A DNA stretch of 10,217 bases from JBHGBB01 sp041946755 (GCA_041946755.1 JBHGBB010000144.1:1-10217); one strand, 5' to 3'; positions 1-6,922 are shown, counted from the first letter of the stretch. Notes: a model not told the origin generated them from the letters alone. Made by a program: numbers and translations.

Positions 1-35
1 GATAATATAAATAAAATCTGAATAAGCTTTTTCAT
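1..35 (-). CDS. Start of an exported or membrane protein, cut by the window edge
   Basis: Only the first 11 codons are visible on the minus strand. They read MKKLIQILFIL, a lysine-containing start followed by a hydrophobic run, as in a Sec signal peptide or signal anchor. An AGGAGG (plus-strand CCTCCT, 43-48) lies 7 nt upstream of the ATG, an ideal Shine-Dalgarno site, and this is the main reason to call the gene. It lies on the same strand as the cytochrome and propeller genes. A strong promoter at 342-370 points at it across a leader of about 300 nt. The function cannot be known from this fragment. Confidence 0.72.
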   Translation of the reverse strand, partial: MKKLIQILFIL

Positions 36-246
36 TGTTTTTCCTCCTAATATACTTAAAATATTTTAGTTCGGTATTATCAATAAATTCTTATTATTGC
101 TTGGAAAGATTCGTTCTGAAAATAGGATATAAAGATGGATATTGTGATATGAAAGATAACTCAGATACGCAAATCTTAAAAACCGTATTTTTGGGTAAGC
201 AAGATACAATTCTAACCAAAGAGGAACCCGCATTGGAATCTCCAGT

Positions 247-302
247 TTAAGCTTGAGTATGGAGAAGCGAGCGTATCGGAATTATATGTTTTCTCCGCTT
301 AA
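247..302 (-). ncRNA. Possible structured leader or small RNA
   Basis: On the minus strand, just downstream of the promoter at 342-370, TTAAGC (297-302) pairs with GCTTAA (247-252). Directly inside it GGAGAA (291-296) pairs with TTCTCC (261-266). This gives a 12-bp stem with an 8-nt bulge on the 3' side and a 24-nt apical loop. It would lie about 35 nt from the predicted transcription start and over 200 nt before the ATG at 35. It could be part of a riboswitch-like leader or of an independent RNA. I recognise no known family in it. The evidence is pairing plus position only. Confidence 0.3.
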
Positions 303-341
303 TTGCGTGATTCTACAAATCTGATTTCCGATAATACCTAG

Positions 342-370
342 ATTATTGCAGGTCTTGTATTTTTTGTCAA
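342..370 (-). promoter_or_regulatory. Sigma70-type promoter with extended -10
   Basis: Read on the minus strand: TTGACA (365-370), 14 nt, TGC, AATAAT (342-347), a 17-nt spacer with a TGN extension. The -35 is perfect and the -10 is 5 of 6. The layout is the same as at 1951-1979 and 4529-4557. Transcription should start near 335 and run toward the gene at the left edge. Nothing between that start and position 36 looks coding. Confidence 0.65.
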
Positions 371-523
371 GTGAATTTTACAGAATAATGACTACAGCGA
401 TTCAGAAGCCCGATTACGAAGATTTTTAAATGTAGAAGTCAGGGGTTGGAAGGCAGATGAGCAAGACCGGGGGAAGAAGAAAGACCGCTTTTTTCACACG
501 TTAGGAGGAGGGAGGTGAATACA

Positions 524-551
524 AAGTACCAAGTACTAAGGAGGAAGTATT
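524..551 (+). repeat. Four 7-bp steps of an AAGTACY-like word
   Basis: AAGTACC, AAGTACT, AAGGAGG and AAGTATT follow each other without gaps in a 7-bp step. Only the first two are near identical. The others keep the AAG start and the period. The repeat lies in the gene-free spacer and resembles in style the heptad repeat at 7284-7359, although the word differs. Confidence 0.45.
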
Positions 552-620
552 CAATGATAGAATGCAAAGATTTAGAAGTCAAAATTCATATTTTCTTGGA
601 TTCCAGGATACCTAATAATA

Positions 621-638
621 AATCCGTGTAATTCGTGG
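621..638 (+). repeat. 9-bp tandem word AATCCGTGT / AATTCGTGG
   Basis: Two adjacent 9-mers match at 7 of 9 positions and are followed by TTAG, 12 bp beyond the stop of the cytochrome gene. A related word on the opposite strand (AACCACGATTAG) lies in the spacer after pheT, near 6856-6867. It may be a short dispersed spacer repeat; two sites are weak support. Confidence 0.35.
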
Positions 639-649
639 TTAGATGATTA

Positions 650-1900
650 TTATTTCTTTTTCGTTGGCGCGGTTCTCCGCATCTCTTTCGCGAGCGCTTT
701 TATTTCCGATAAATCGCGTACCATTTCGCTCCATCCATACCATAACGCATAATCCGGGTTGGCATGGAAGGTACCTTCGAAGGTCCGCATCCGGTGTTCG
801 AGATACATCACAAACAGTTTCTGTTCGATCACTGTTGATGCATCGTGGAAGGTTAACAAATCCGGGAATGCAGCGCTATATGATTTCGGTTTGGTAATAA
901 CGCCATCCTGATATAATTTCGCTACTACTCGAATCGCTTCTGCCATAAGATGATCCGCTTCTTTAATCATCTTATCCCCTTTATCCAATTCCGCTTTTGC
1001 AAACGATCCTGCATGGCATTGAGTGCAGGTCTTGGTCATTTTATCCCGTTCCCACTGCCAATCTTCTTGGGTCAACCGAGCGACATCAGCCGCTTTGACT
1101 ACTTCCAACCGGTTGGTCGGTTTCCCTTTCGGATCGAGTACTCCCAAGGCTTGGAGTATGGTTACCCGATCAGCAGTCCATTGTTTATCATCCGGCATCG
1201 GTAACCGAACCGCTAAGAATCCCCAAGCGGTACGAACCTTATGATTCCCTTCCTGCATATGGCAGGTCTGACAAGTCGGTGCAACCGTATTTTCCGGTAA
1301 AACTCGATTTTGTTTCAAAAGGTACCGCACCCCATGTTTCGATGCGGAATACATTTCCCAGTGGGGATGGTCGAATCCCATATGGCAGGTCTGGCAAGCT
1401 TGCGGTTGTCTGGCTTCTTCAGTCGAAAAGGTATGCCGGGTATGGCAGGCATCGCAGGACGCCAATCCGAATCCGGTACCATTCTCTTCTTTAATCTTTT
1501 TAATATCCGCTTCCGATTTCAATCCGATTTTATGGCAGCCACCGCACCCTTTCATTCCTTCCATCAATTGCATCGGCTGATAATGCGCGGATGGCATGGC
1601 GTTCATCGCCGCCCAAGCGAGAGAATGTTTCCCCTGTTTATATTGGTCAACCTGCGTTTTATGGCATTGGGTACAGGTTTCCGGCGTCGGGATTTTTACT
1701 TTATCGACATCCAGCGCCGATTTATGGTCCTCCCCATGGCATACCGTACAATCGATACCATTCTGGCTATGATTACTCAATTGCCAGTCGGAAACGATAT
1801 TCGGAGTTACTTTGGTATGGCAGTCGACACAAACCGATGCCGCTGATACTGAAACGACACTAATCAATATGTATAATAAAAAGCTCCCTGTGAATTTCAT
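650..1900 (-). CDS. Octahaem cytochrome c, hydroxylamine oxidoreductase-like
   Basis: The 416-residue protein has a signal peptide (about 1-20, ending VSVSA) and eight CxxCH haem c sites, at Cys 24, 51, 76, 119, 149, 169, 210 and 292. The order and spacing, the Asp-His pair in FDHPHWEMY (177-178) after site 6, and the haem-free helical C-terminus fit the HAO/octahaem cytochrome family. In HAO an Asp-His pair lies over the catalytic haem; I assign it here by eye. Family members oxidise hydroxylamine or hydrazine, or reduce nitrite or hydroxylamine, in the periplasm. The oxidising type needs a Tyr cross-link to the catalytic haem. Tyrosines occur at 384 and 388, but whether one is equivalent cannot be told by eye, so direction is open. 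No quinol dehydrogenase partner (NapC/NrfH type) is nearby. The start is the ATG at 1900: AGGAGG lies 7 nt upstream and a signal peptide follows. The in-frame ATG at 1960 lies within the promoter. Confidence 0.88.
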   Translation of the reverse strand: MKFTGSFLLYILISVVSVSAASVCVDCHTKVTPNIVSDWQLSNHSQNGIDCTVCHGEDHKSALDVDKVKIPTPETCTQCHKTQVDQYKQGKHSLAWAAMNAMPSAHYQPMQLMEGMKGCGGCHKIGLKSEADIKKIKEENGTGFGLASCDACHTRHTFSTEEARQPQACQTCHMGFDHPHWEMYSASKHGVRYLLKQNRVLPENTVAPTCQTCHMQEGNHKVRTAWGFLAVRLPMPDDKQWTADRVTILQALGVLDPKGKPTNRLEVVKAADVARLTQEDWQWERDKMTKTCTQCHAGSFAKAELDKGDKMIKEADHLMAEAIRVVAKLYQDGVITKPKSYSAAFPDLLTFHDASTVIEQKLFVMYLEHRMRTFEGTFHANPDYALWYGWSEMVRDLSEIKALAKEMRRTAPTKKK

Positions 1901-1907
1901 AGCTCGG

Positions 1908-1913
1908 CCTCCT
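1908..1913 (-). promoter_or_regulatory. Ribosome binding site that fixes the cytochrome start
   Basis: AGGAGG on the minus strand, 7 nt before the ATG at 1900. It favours a 416-residue product over the 436-residue frame that opens at 1960, whose first codon falls beside the -10 element. Confidence 0.8.
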
Positions 1914-1950
1914 GATTTATTCAATAAATAGGATGATTTATATCTTATAT

Positions 1951-1979
1951 TATATAGCATAGATAAAATTGGTAGTCAA
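1951..1979 (-). promoter_or_regulatory. Promoter of the octahaem cytochrome gene
   Basis: Minus strand: TTGACT (1974-1979), 14 nt, TGC, TATATA (1951-1956), a 17-nt spacer. A perfect TATAAT (1949-1954) overlaps at 19-nt spacing. A start near 1944 gives a leader of about 45 nt holding the ribosome site. The promoter begins only 23 nt after the stop of the upstream propeller gene, so the cytochrome can be transcribed on its own. Confidence 0.7.
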
Positions 1980-2002
1980 TAGAATTCACCCTAAAATGAT
2001 AA

Positions 2003-4471
2003 TTATTTTTGTAACAAAAGCTTATTCTTTTTTAACAATATTAAGTCCGCATTTGTACTAAAATTACTTAATTCGATTGCTACACCACTGGGCGCACTCA
2101 CTGTCCAATCACCAGATAAGTAAGATATATCGTTGACAGTCGCCGTATACAAACCATTGTCATAATTACGTATAGGAGATATAAACCTCCACATCAGTAA
2201 ACCATATAATACTGCGACATCGACGTTTTTTTCCTCACCAGTAAGATGCGCATCCGTAGAATCGGCAGCAGTATATAACAATGTAATATTCGTAGTTATT
2301 ATTGAGGTACCAACCTTTGCCACTTTAAAGTACCGCGATATATATAATGTATCTCCGGCATATGATCTTGCATATGGATATTTTTTGTCAAATACGGTTA
2401 TTCGAACAGTATCAATACCGGTAAGAGCAGTAACATTAAATGTCACAGGGGTATAGTCAGTAGTACTACCCCATGTTGCCAGATAGAATTGCGTTGTTCC
2501 AGTAGTATTAATGATTCGATTTTGAGTGGTATCATAAACCAGAATATAATTGTTCTTAATAGCAGTATTCGCTCCATAAGGATTACTGGCTATCAAACTA
2601 ACGGTATATAACCCGGCCGTATTATATTTATGGGTAGGATTCTGCAATAAACTAGTGCTTCCATCACCAAAAGACCAGAACCAATTATTGGGTGGTCTAC
2701 TTGATGATGTATCGTAGAACTGAATAGTCATTGGGGTGATAACCGTTGTCGGAGTACTATAAAAATCTGCTATTGGAGGAAGCGTTGCATACACTTCGAT
2801 ATAATTTGGTATTGTTTTCGTTACAGCTTCATCCTTATTTTGAACCATTAACGATACCGTATATATCCCTGCCGTAGCAAATATATGTACTGGATTTTGC
2901 TCGTTACTTGTCGAACCATCACCGAAAGACCAACTCCAACTGGTTGGATTGCCAAACGATAGGTCTTCAAATTGAGTGGTTAATGGCGCATAACTTATCA
3001 GTGGAGTTCCATAAAAGTTCGGAGTTAAATGTAACAATAGTTTACTGACATAAGCATCACTCGAGTTATAGGTGGTATCAAATGCACCGGGAGTGATTGG
3101 AAACCCCATACTTCCAGTATGTCCTGTTATAACGGTGTTTCTATCAGGGTCAAGTTTTATATCATAAGCCTGGTCTGTACCGCTTCCTCCCAAAAAGGTG
3201 GAATGAATCAACGCTGAACAATTCGCATTTAATTCACTTACAAACACATCCCCTGCGCCATGGTAGGTTGTATCAAAAGCACCGGCAGTGACCGGAAAAT
3301 CCGGGGAATACGTCATCCCACTAATATATATATATCCTACGGTATCAACATCTATGCCATAAGCAATATCACTTGAGCTGCTTCCGAACAAACAGGAGTA
3401 GATTAAGGTCGACCCTATGTTGCTGAATTTACTGATAAATATATCACCCCCACCATGATAGACAGTATCCAATGCTCCAGGAGTGATTGGGAAATCCGAT
3501 GAATAGGTATACCCAGTAATATAAACATTTCCAGAGGTATCGATACATAAATTTTTAAAGTAGTTCGTCGAGCTTCCGCCGAAAAATGATGAATAGACCA
3601 TCGCAGTTCCGGTTGTATCCAGTTTACTGATAAATATATCTATGTTTCCATTAAGTGTCGTATCATAAGCACCGCTGGTAGTTGGAAAGTCGGATGAAGA
3701 TGTAGCACCACCAATATAAACATTTCCCGATGAATCCACCGCAATACTAATAGCAGAATCAGTAGTACTACCACCTAAAAATGTTGAGTAAATTAGCATT
3801 GAACCATCAGGATTTAATTTACTTATAAAAACATCGAAATCCCCGTTATGGGTTGTATCAAAAGCACCTAGAGTAATAGGGAAATCGTTAGCCGATTCGG
3901 TACCGCCAGTAATATAGGCATTTCCGGCAGTATCTATCGCAATACTACTGCCATAATCATCATTACTTCCGCCGATAAAAGTTGAATAAACCAGAGCTGT
4001 ACCAGCTTTATTTAATTTACTTATAAAAGTATCTTCTCCGCCATTATACGTAGTATCATAAGCACCCGAGGTGGTTGGAAAATTATTGGAATAGGTATGC
4101 CCGGTTATATAAGCATTCCCATCCGAATCAACACAAATCCCCTGACCATAATCGTTACTACTTCCACCCAAATACGTTGAATAAATCAACGCTGAACCGG
4201 TATCATTTACTTTACTAATAAAAACATCAGCCATCCCATTTGAACTGGTATCGAATGCAGCTGCGGTTACAGGAAAATCTGCGGCTAACGTATATCCAGT
4301 AACATATGCATTTCCCGCAGTATCAACGGCAACAGAGAAACCGTAATCACCGCTAAATCCCCCTAAAAAGGTGGAATAAATCAAATCGCCTGCATTAGCT
4401 AAATTTATTATAGTAAAGCATAAGAAGAAAAATAAAAGAAAAATTATTTTGATTTTGGTATCACGACACAT
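2003..4471 (-). CDS. Secreted SBBP seven-repeat propeller protein with two PKD domains
   Basis: The 822-residue protein starts with a Sec signal peptide (about 1-27, hydrophobic run then LANA). Seven SBBP-type repeats begin at residues 30, 95, 160, 226, 291, 356 and 421, with a steady 65-66 residue period. The consensus is YSTFLGG, VD..GN.YITG.T, DFP.T.GA.DTT, D.FISKLN. Seven copies would suit a complete beta-propeller. Two PKD domains follow (about 484-562 and 565-646), each with WSFGDGS and a TAG.YTVSL strand. The last 175 residues are rich in Thr and beta-type residues and I do not recognise them. No transmembrane segment, LPXTG or clear C-terminal sorting domain is seen. Such proteins are exported and often thought to act at the cell surface in binding or adhesion; a ligand cannot be inferred. 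Repeat 6 and 7 are the most diverged. The start has AGGAGG at a rather long 12 nt. The gene appears richer in AT than pheT or the cytochrome. Confidence 0.88.
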   Translation of the reverse strand: MCRDTKIKIIFLLFFFLCFTIINLANAGDLIYSTFLGGFSGDYGFSVAVDTAGNAYVTGYTLAADFPVTAAAFDTSSNGMADVFISKVNDTGSALIYSTYLGGSSNDYGQGICVDSDGNAYITGHTYSNNFPTTSGAYDTTYNGGEDTFISKLNKAGTALVYSTFIGGSNDDYGSSIAIDTAGNAYITGGTESANDFPITLGAFDTTHNGDFDVFISKLNPDGSMLIYSTFLGGSTTDSAISIAVDSSGNVYIGGATSSSDFPTTSGAYDTTLNGNIDIFISKLDTTGTAMVYSSFFGGSSTNYFKNLCIDTSGNVYITGYTYSSDFPITPGALDTVYHGGGDIFISKFSNIGSTLIYSCLFGSSSSDIAYGIDVDTVGYIYISGMTYSPDFPVTAGAFDTTYHGAGDVFVSELNANCSALIHSTFLGGSGTDQAYDIKLDPDRNTVITGHTGSMGFPITPGAFDTTYNSSDAYVSKLLLHLTPNFYGTPLISYAPLTTQFEDLSFGNPTSWSWSFGDGSTSNEQNPVHIFATAGIYTVSLMVQNKDEAVTKTIPNYIEVYATLPPIADFYSTPTTVITPMTIQFYDTSSSRPPNNWFWSFGDGSTSLLQNPTHKYNTAGLYTVSLIASNPYGANTAIKNNYILVYDTTQNRIINTTGTTQFYLATWGSTTDYTPVTFNVTALTGIDTVRITVFDKKYPYARSYAGDTLYISRYFKVAKVGTSIITTNITLLYTAADSTDAHLTGEEKNVDVAVLYGLLMWRFISPIRNYDNGLYTATVNDISYLSGDWTVSAPSGVAIELSNFSTNADLILLKKNKLLLQK

Positions 4472-4528
4472 ACTTTCCTAATTCCTCCTTAGCTATAAGG
4501 CTAAAAAATTGAGTAAACTTATTGCTTA

Positions 4529-4557
4529 ATTATTGCACTTTTTATTGTCTTTGTCAA
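4529..4557 (-). promoter_or_regulatory. Promoter of the propeller-PKD gene
   Basis: Minus strand: TTGACA (4552-4557), 14 nt, TGC, AATAAT (4529-4534). The -35 is perfect, the spacer is 17 nt and the -10 has a TGN extension. A start near 4522 gives a leader of about 50 nt with AGGAGG at 4484-4489. It sits in the 251-bp divergent region shared with pheT, for which I find no equally good plus-strand promoter. Confidence 0.72.
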
Positions 4558-4643
4558 TGCTTTTGTTTGTTTCATAAATTGTTATTTCCTCTTATTTTAT
4601 GATAAGATTTTAAATTCCAAAATGATTCTGGTTTTACCTATAA

Positions 4644-4724
4644 ATCCCGTTAGAAATTCAGCGGAGTTTAGCGAATAGTATCTAATGGGATCAAGCAAAT
4701 ATAGAAGGGAATTGCTAACGGGAT
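4644..4724 (+). promoter_or_regulatory. Alternative hairpins over the pheT start
   Basis: ATCCCGTTAG (4644-4653) is perfectly complementary to CTAACGGGAT (4715-4724), which includes the first two bases of the pheT ATG. The same segment, extended by one base, can instead pair with TCTAATGGGAT (4681-4691): 11 pairs with one G-U. The two pairings exclude each other. One would hide the start codon; the other leaves it free, with GAAGGG (4704-4709) as a distant ribosome site 13 nt away. No T-box sequence is seen. That this is a translational switch is inference. Confidence 0.42.
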
Positions 4725-6804
4725 GAAAGTTACTATTGCATGGTTAAAAGAGTATGTTGAATTCTCCTGGACCCCGGAACAGTTGGCTAAACAGCTGACT
4801 GATGCCGGGATTGAAGTCGCTTCTATAGCTCCCAATCCTTATGTTCCCGAAGATAAAATTCTCGAACTGGAAATAACGGCTAACCGGCCGGATTTGCTGA
4901 GTGTTATCGGAGTAGCGCGCGAAATCGCGGCGTTAACCGGCACCAAACTCCGGTTCCCGGAATCGCCGATTACCGAATCCGAGCCGGCAGCGGAAACCTT
5001 AGCGAAAATATCGATTCTAGCGCCGGAGTTATGCCCGAGATATAGCGCCCGGGTGATTACCGGAGTGAAAATCGGCCCGTCACCCACATGGCTGGCGCAT
5101 CGGCTGGAAGCGGTCGGAATCCGGGCAATTAATAATGTAGTCGATGTAACTAACTATGTCCTGATGGAATATGGTCATCCGATGCATGCGTTTGACATGC
5201 GGTTTCTGGAAGGGCATGAAATTATCGTTCGTAATCCCAAACCCGGAGAGAAGATTTTTACCCTGGATGAACAAGAGCGAAAAATTACGCCGGAAATGCT
5301 GGTTATCGCCGATGCCAAAAAACCGGTTGCGTTAGCCGGGATTATGGGCGGCGCGAATTCCCAGGTATATCCTTCCACAACTGATATTCTTCTGGAATCG
5401 GCCTATTTCAATCCGGTCTCGATTCGGAAAACCTCGACCGCGTTCGGTCTCAAAACCGAATCGGCATATCGATTCGAACGAGGCGCTGATCCGGAAGGTA
5501 CCATCCCAGCGGTTAATCGGGGTATCCAACTGATTCAGCAGTTAGCCGGCGGGAAAGTAGCGCGCGGAATTATCGATGTATATCCGAAAAAGATAGTACA
5601 GCCTACCGTTACATTGCGAATTACACGCGTTAGTCATATCTTGGGTACCAAATTAAACCAAGCTGAAATTAAGAATATTATTTCCCGATTAGCATTATCG
5701 AATTCGGTGATTGATGCAGATACCCTGAGCGTTTCAATTCCCAGTTTCCGGCAGGATTTATATCGGGAAATCGATTTGATTGAAGAGATTGCCCGCATCT
5801 ATGGATATAACAATATCCCGACCACCGCACCAGCGATAAATATTATCCCATTCACCGACAAGTTCAATCGGAAAACTGAACGAACTATTCGCGCGCAAAT
5901 GGTAGCTGCCGGATTTTATGAAGCGTTGAACCATACCCTTATCGACCCGACTGAATGGCAGAAGTTAGAGTTCGATTCAAAGAGTGCGGTCGCGTTAAAA
6001 AACCCGATGAGTGTTGAACAGTCGAATATCAGGAGTTCGTTGATTCCGAGCTTGGTTCGGAATGTAGCGGATAATCTGAAACAAGGGGCGACCCAGGTTG
6101 CATTATTTGAATTAAACAATGCGATTGCTGCAGATGCAACTGCCAAAACCAAAATCGGGCAAACCAGCCAATTAACCGCGATATTATATCGCAAACCCAT
6201 CGGCCAGTCCGCCTTAGGCGGATGGAATGAAGAGATCGAACTGGCTGATTTCTATTTTCTTAAAGGTGTTTTAGAATCGGTTTTATTCAGTCTGGATATC
6301 GATTTAACTACCTTAGTATATACCGCTGCGAAACGGTCGTTTCTAAATCCGGTTCGTACCGCTGAAATCAAGGCTGGCAATCAGATTATCGGTATCATTG
6401 GGCAATTAGGTAAATCAATCGCGCAAAAATTAGATATTAATAAAGAGACCTTTTTATTTGAATTGAATCTGGATACCGTATATAATATGCCGAAAAAGGT
6501 GCGGCAATATCAGCCGTTACCGAAATATCCGGTGATTATCCGGGATATTTCGATGTTGGTTCCGCAACCGGTTACCGCGAACCAAATTAGCGGGTTGATT
6601 CAATCGATTGGGAAAGAAAAAGTTGCCGGAATCGAGTTATTCGATTTATATTCCGGAGATAAGATTCCGGCTGGTTCGCGAGCGTTATCATATCGGGTAA
6701 CTTATCGCGCGGCTGACCGGACCCTGGCTGATGATGAGGTTAACCAACTCCATCAGCAAATTCTGAATGCTTTGGTTGAAAAGTTGAATATCAAGATACG
6801 ATAA
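4723..6804 (+). CDS. pheT: Phenylalanine-tRNA ligase beta subunit, short form without B2 domain
   Basis: This is the beta subunit of the cytoplasmic (alpha-beta)2 enzyme that charges tRNA-Phe and edits mischarged Tyr-tRNA. At 693 residues it is about 100 shorter than usual bacterial PheT. MKVTIAWLKEYV starts the B1 region, but residue 36 runs almost directly into ILELEITANRPDLLS (46-60), so the EMAP/OB-fold tRNA-binding B2 domain is absent. The B3/B4 editing domain is present: GHPMHAFD (151-158), GIMGG (206-210), LLESAYF (223-229). B5 (about 296-370, ending ARIYGYNNIP), the catalytic-like core and the C-terminal anticodon-binding FDX-ACB domain (596-693) follow. The alpha subunit pheS, normally just upstream, is not here; the upstream neighbour is divergent. 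A ZapB-like gene and zapA follow, a known neighbourhood for pheT. The start fits the family, although the ribosome site is unusually far. Confidence 0.95.
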   Translation: MKVTIAWLKEYVEFSWTPEQLAKQLTDAGIEVASIAPNPYVPEDKILELEITANRPDLLSVIGVAREIAALTGTKLRFPESPITESEPAAETLAKISILAPELCPRYSARVITGVKIGPSPTWLAHRLEAVGIRAINNVVDVTNYVLMEYGHPMHAFDMRFLEGHEIIVRNPKPGEKIFTLDEQERKITPEMLVIADAKKPVALAGIMGGANSQVYPSTTDILLESAYFNPVSIRKTSTAFGLKTESAYRFERGADPEGTIPAVNRGIQLIQQLAGGKVARGIIDVYPKKIVQPTVTLRITRVSHILGTKLNQAEIKNIISRLALSNSVIDADTLSVSIPSFRQDLYREIDLIEEIARIYGYNNIPTTAPAINIIPFTDKFNRKTERTIRAQMVAAGFYEALNHTLIDPTEWQKLEFDSKSAVALKNPMSVEQSNIRSSLIPSLVRNVADNLKQGATQVALFELNNAIAADATAKTKIGQTSQLTAILYRKPIGQSALGGWNEEIELADFYFLKGVLESVLFSLDIDLTTLVYTAAKRSFLNPVRTAEIKAGNQIIGIIGQLGKSIAQKLDINKETFLFELNLDTVYNMPKKVRQYQPLPKYPVIIRDISMLVPQPVTANQISGLIQSIGKEKVAGIELFDLYSGDKIPAGSRALSYRVTYRAADRTLADDEVNQLHQQILNALVEKLNIKIR
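6208..6222 (+). repeat. 15-bp perfect palindrome inside pheT
   Basis: TCCGCCT T AGGCGGA, 7-bp arms around one base, translated in frame as Ser-Ala-Leu-Gly-Gly (PheT residues 496-500). The palindrome at 8014-8028 matches it at 13 of 15 positions. It falls before the conserved DFYFLKG segment, in what looks like a variable loop. Confidence 0.5.
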
Positions 6805-6824
6805 TTCTCAATAGCAGTTAATGA

Positions 6825-6922
6825 GTTAAATCTGTTAAATAAGTTAAATAAGGAAAACCACGATTAGCAGAAAAGGCGCTTATGTTTTTAATTTAACCAT
6901 TTAACCATTTAACTTATTTAAC
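6825..6922 (+). repeat. Inverted arrays of the GTTAAAT word between pheT and the ZapB-like gene
   Basis: The left arm holds GTTAAAT at 6825, 6834 and 6843 in 9-bp steps. The right arm holds the complement ATTTAAC at 6891, 6899, 6907 and 6916 in 8-9 bp steps. The longest perfect pairing is 16 bp: 6834-6849 with 6907-6922. The loop is about 40 nt. A transcript of the operon would carry a long AU-rich hairpin with several alternative registers. No U-tract follows, so it does not look like a simple intrinsic terminator. Confidence 0.65.

Larger units (their letters stand above)
36..649. other. Gene-free spacer of about 610 bp
   Basis: No ORF here has a ribosome site and protein-like composition. 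The longest open frame (35-250, plus) begins with TTG, has no Shine-Dalgarno site and overlaps the better-supported minus-strand start at 35. The spacer does contain a minus-strand promoter (342-370), a foldable stretch (247-302), a run of 7-bp words (524-551) and a 9-bp tandem word (621-638). I see no clear intrinsic terminator for the cytochrome gene and no tRNA or rRNA. Confidence 0.7.

Noticed and set aside
35..250. Open frame of 71 codons on the plus strand
   Set aside because: TTG start without a ribosome site, atypical composition, and it overlaps the opposite-strand AGGAGG and ATG of the edge gene.
766..779. Palindrome around GAAGGTACCTTC
   Set aside because: Short, inside the conserved C-terminal part of the cytochrome gene, and explained by its codons for Phe-Glu-Gly-Thr-Phe.
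1310..1846. 178-codon frame opposite the cytochrome gene
   Set aside because: It is antisense to a gene with eight haem motifs and a signal peptide; it shows no domain or ribosome site.
1901..1960. Upstream extension of the cytochrome to an ATG at 1960
   Set aside because: The extension overlaps the promoter -10 and would bury the signal peptide; the ATG at 1900 has an ideal ribosome site.
4620..4722. T-box leader for pheT
   Set aside because: Neither a T-box consensus nor a terminator/antiterminator pair with U-run is present.
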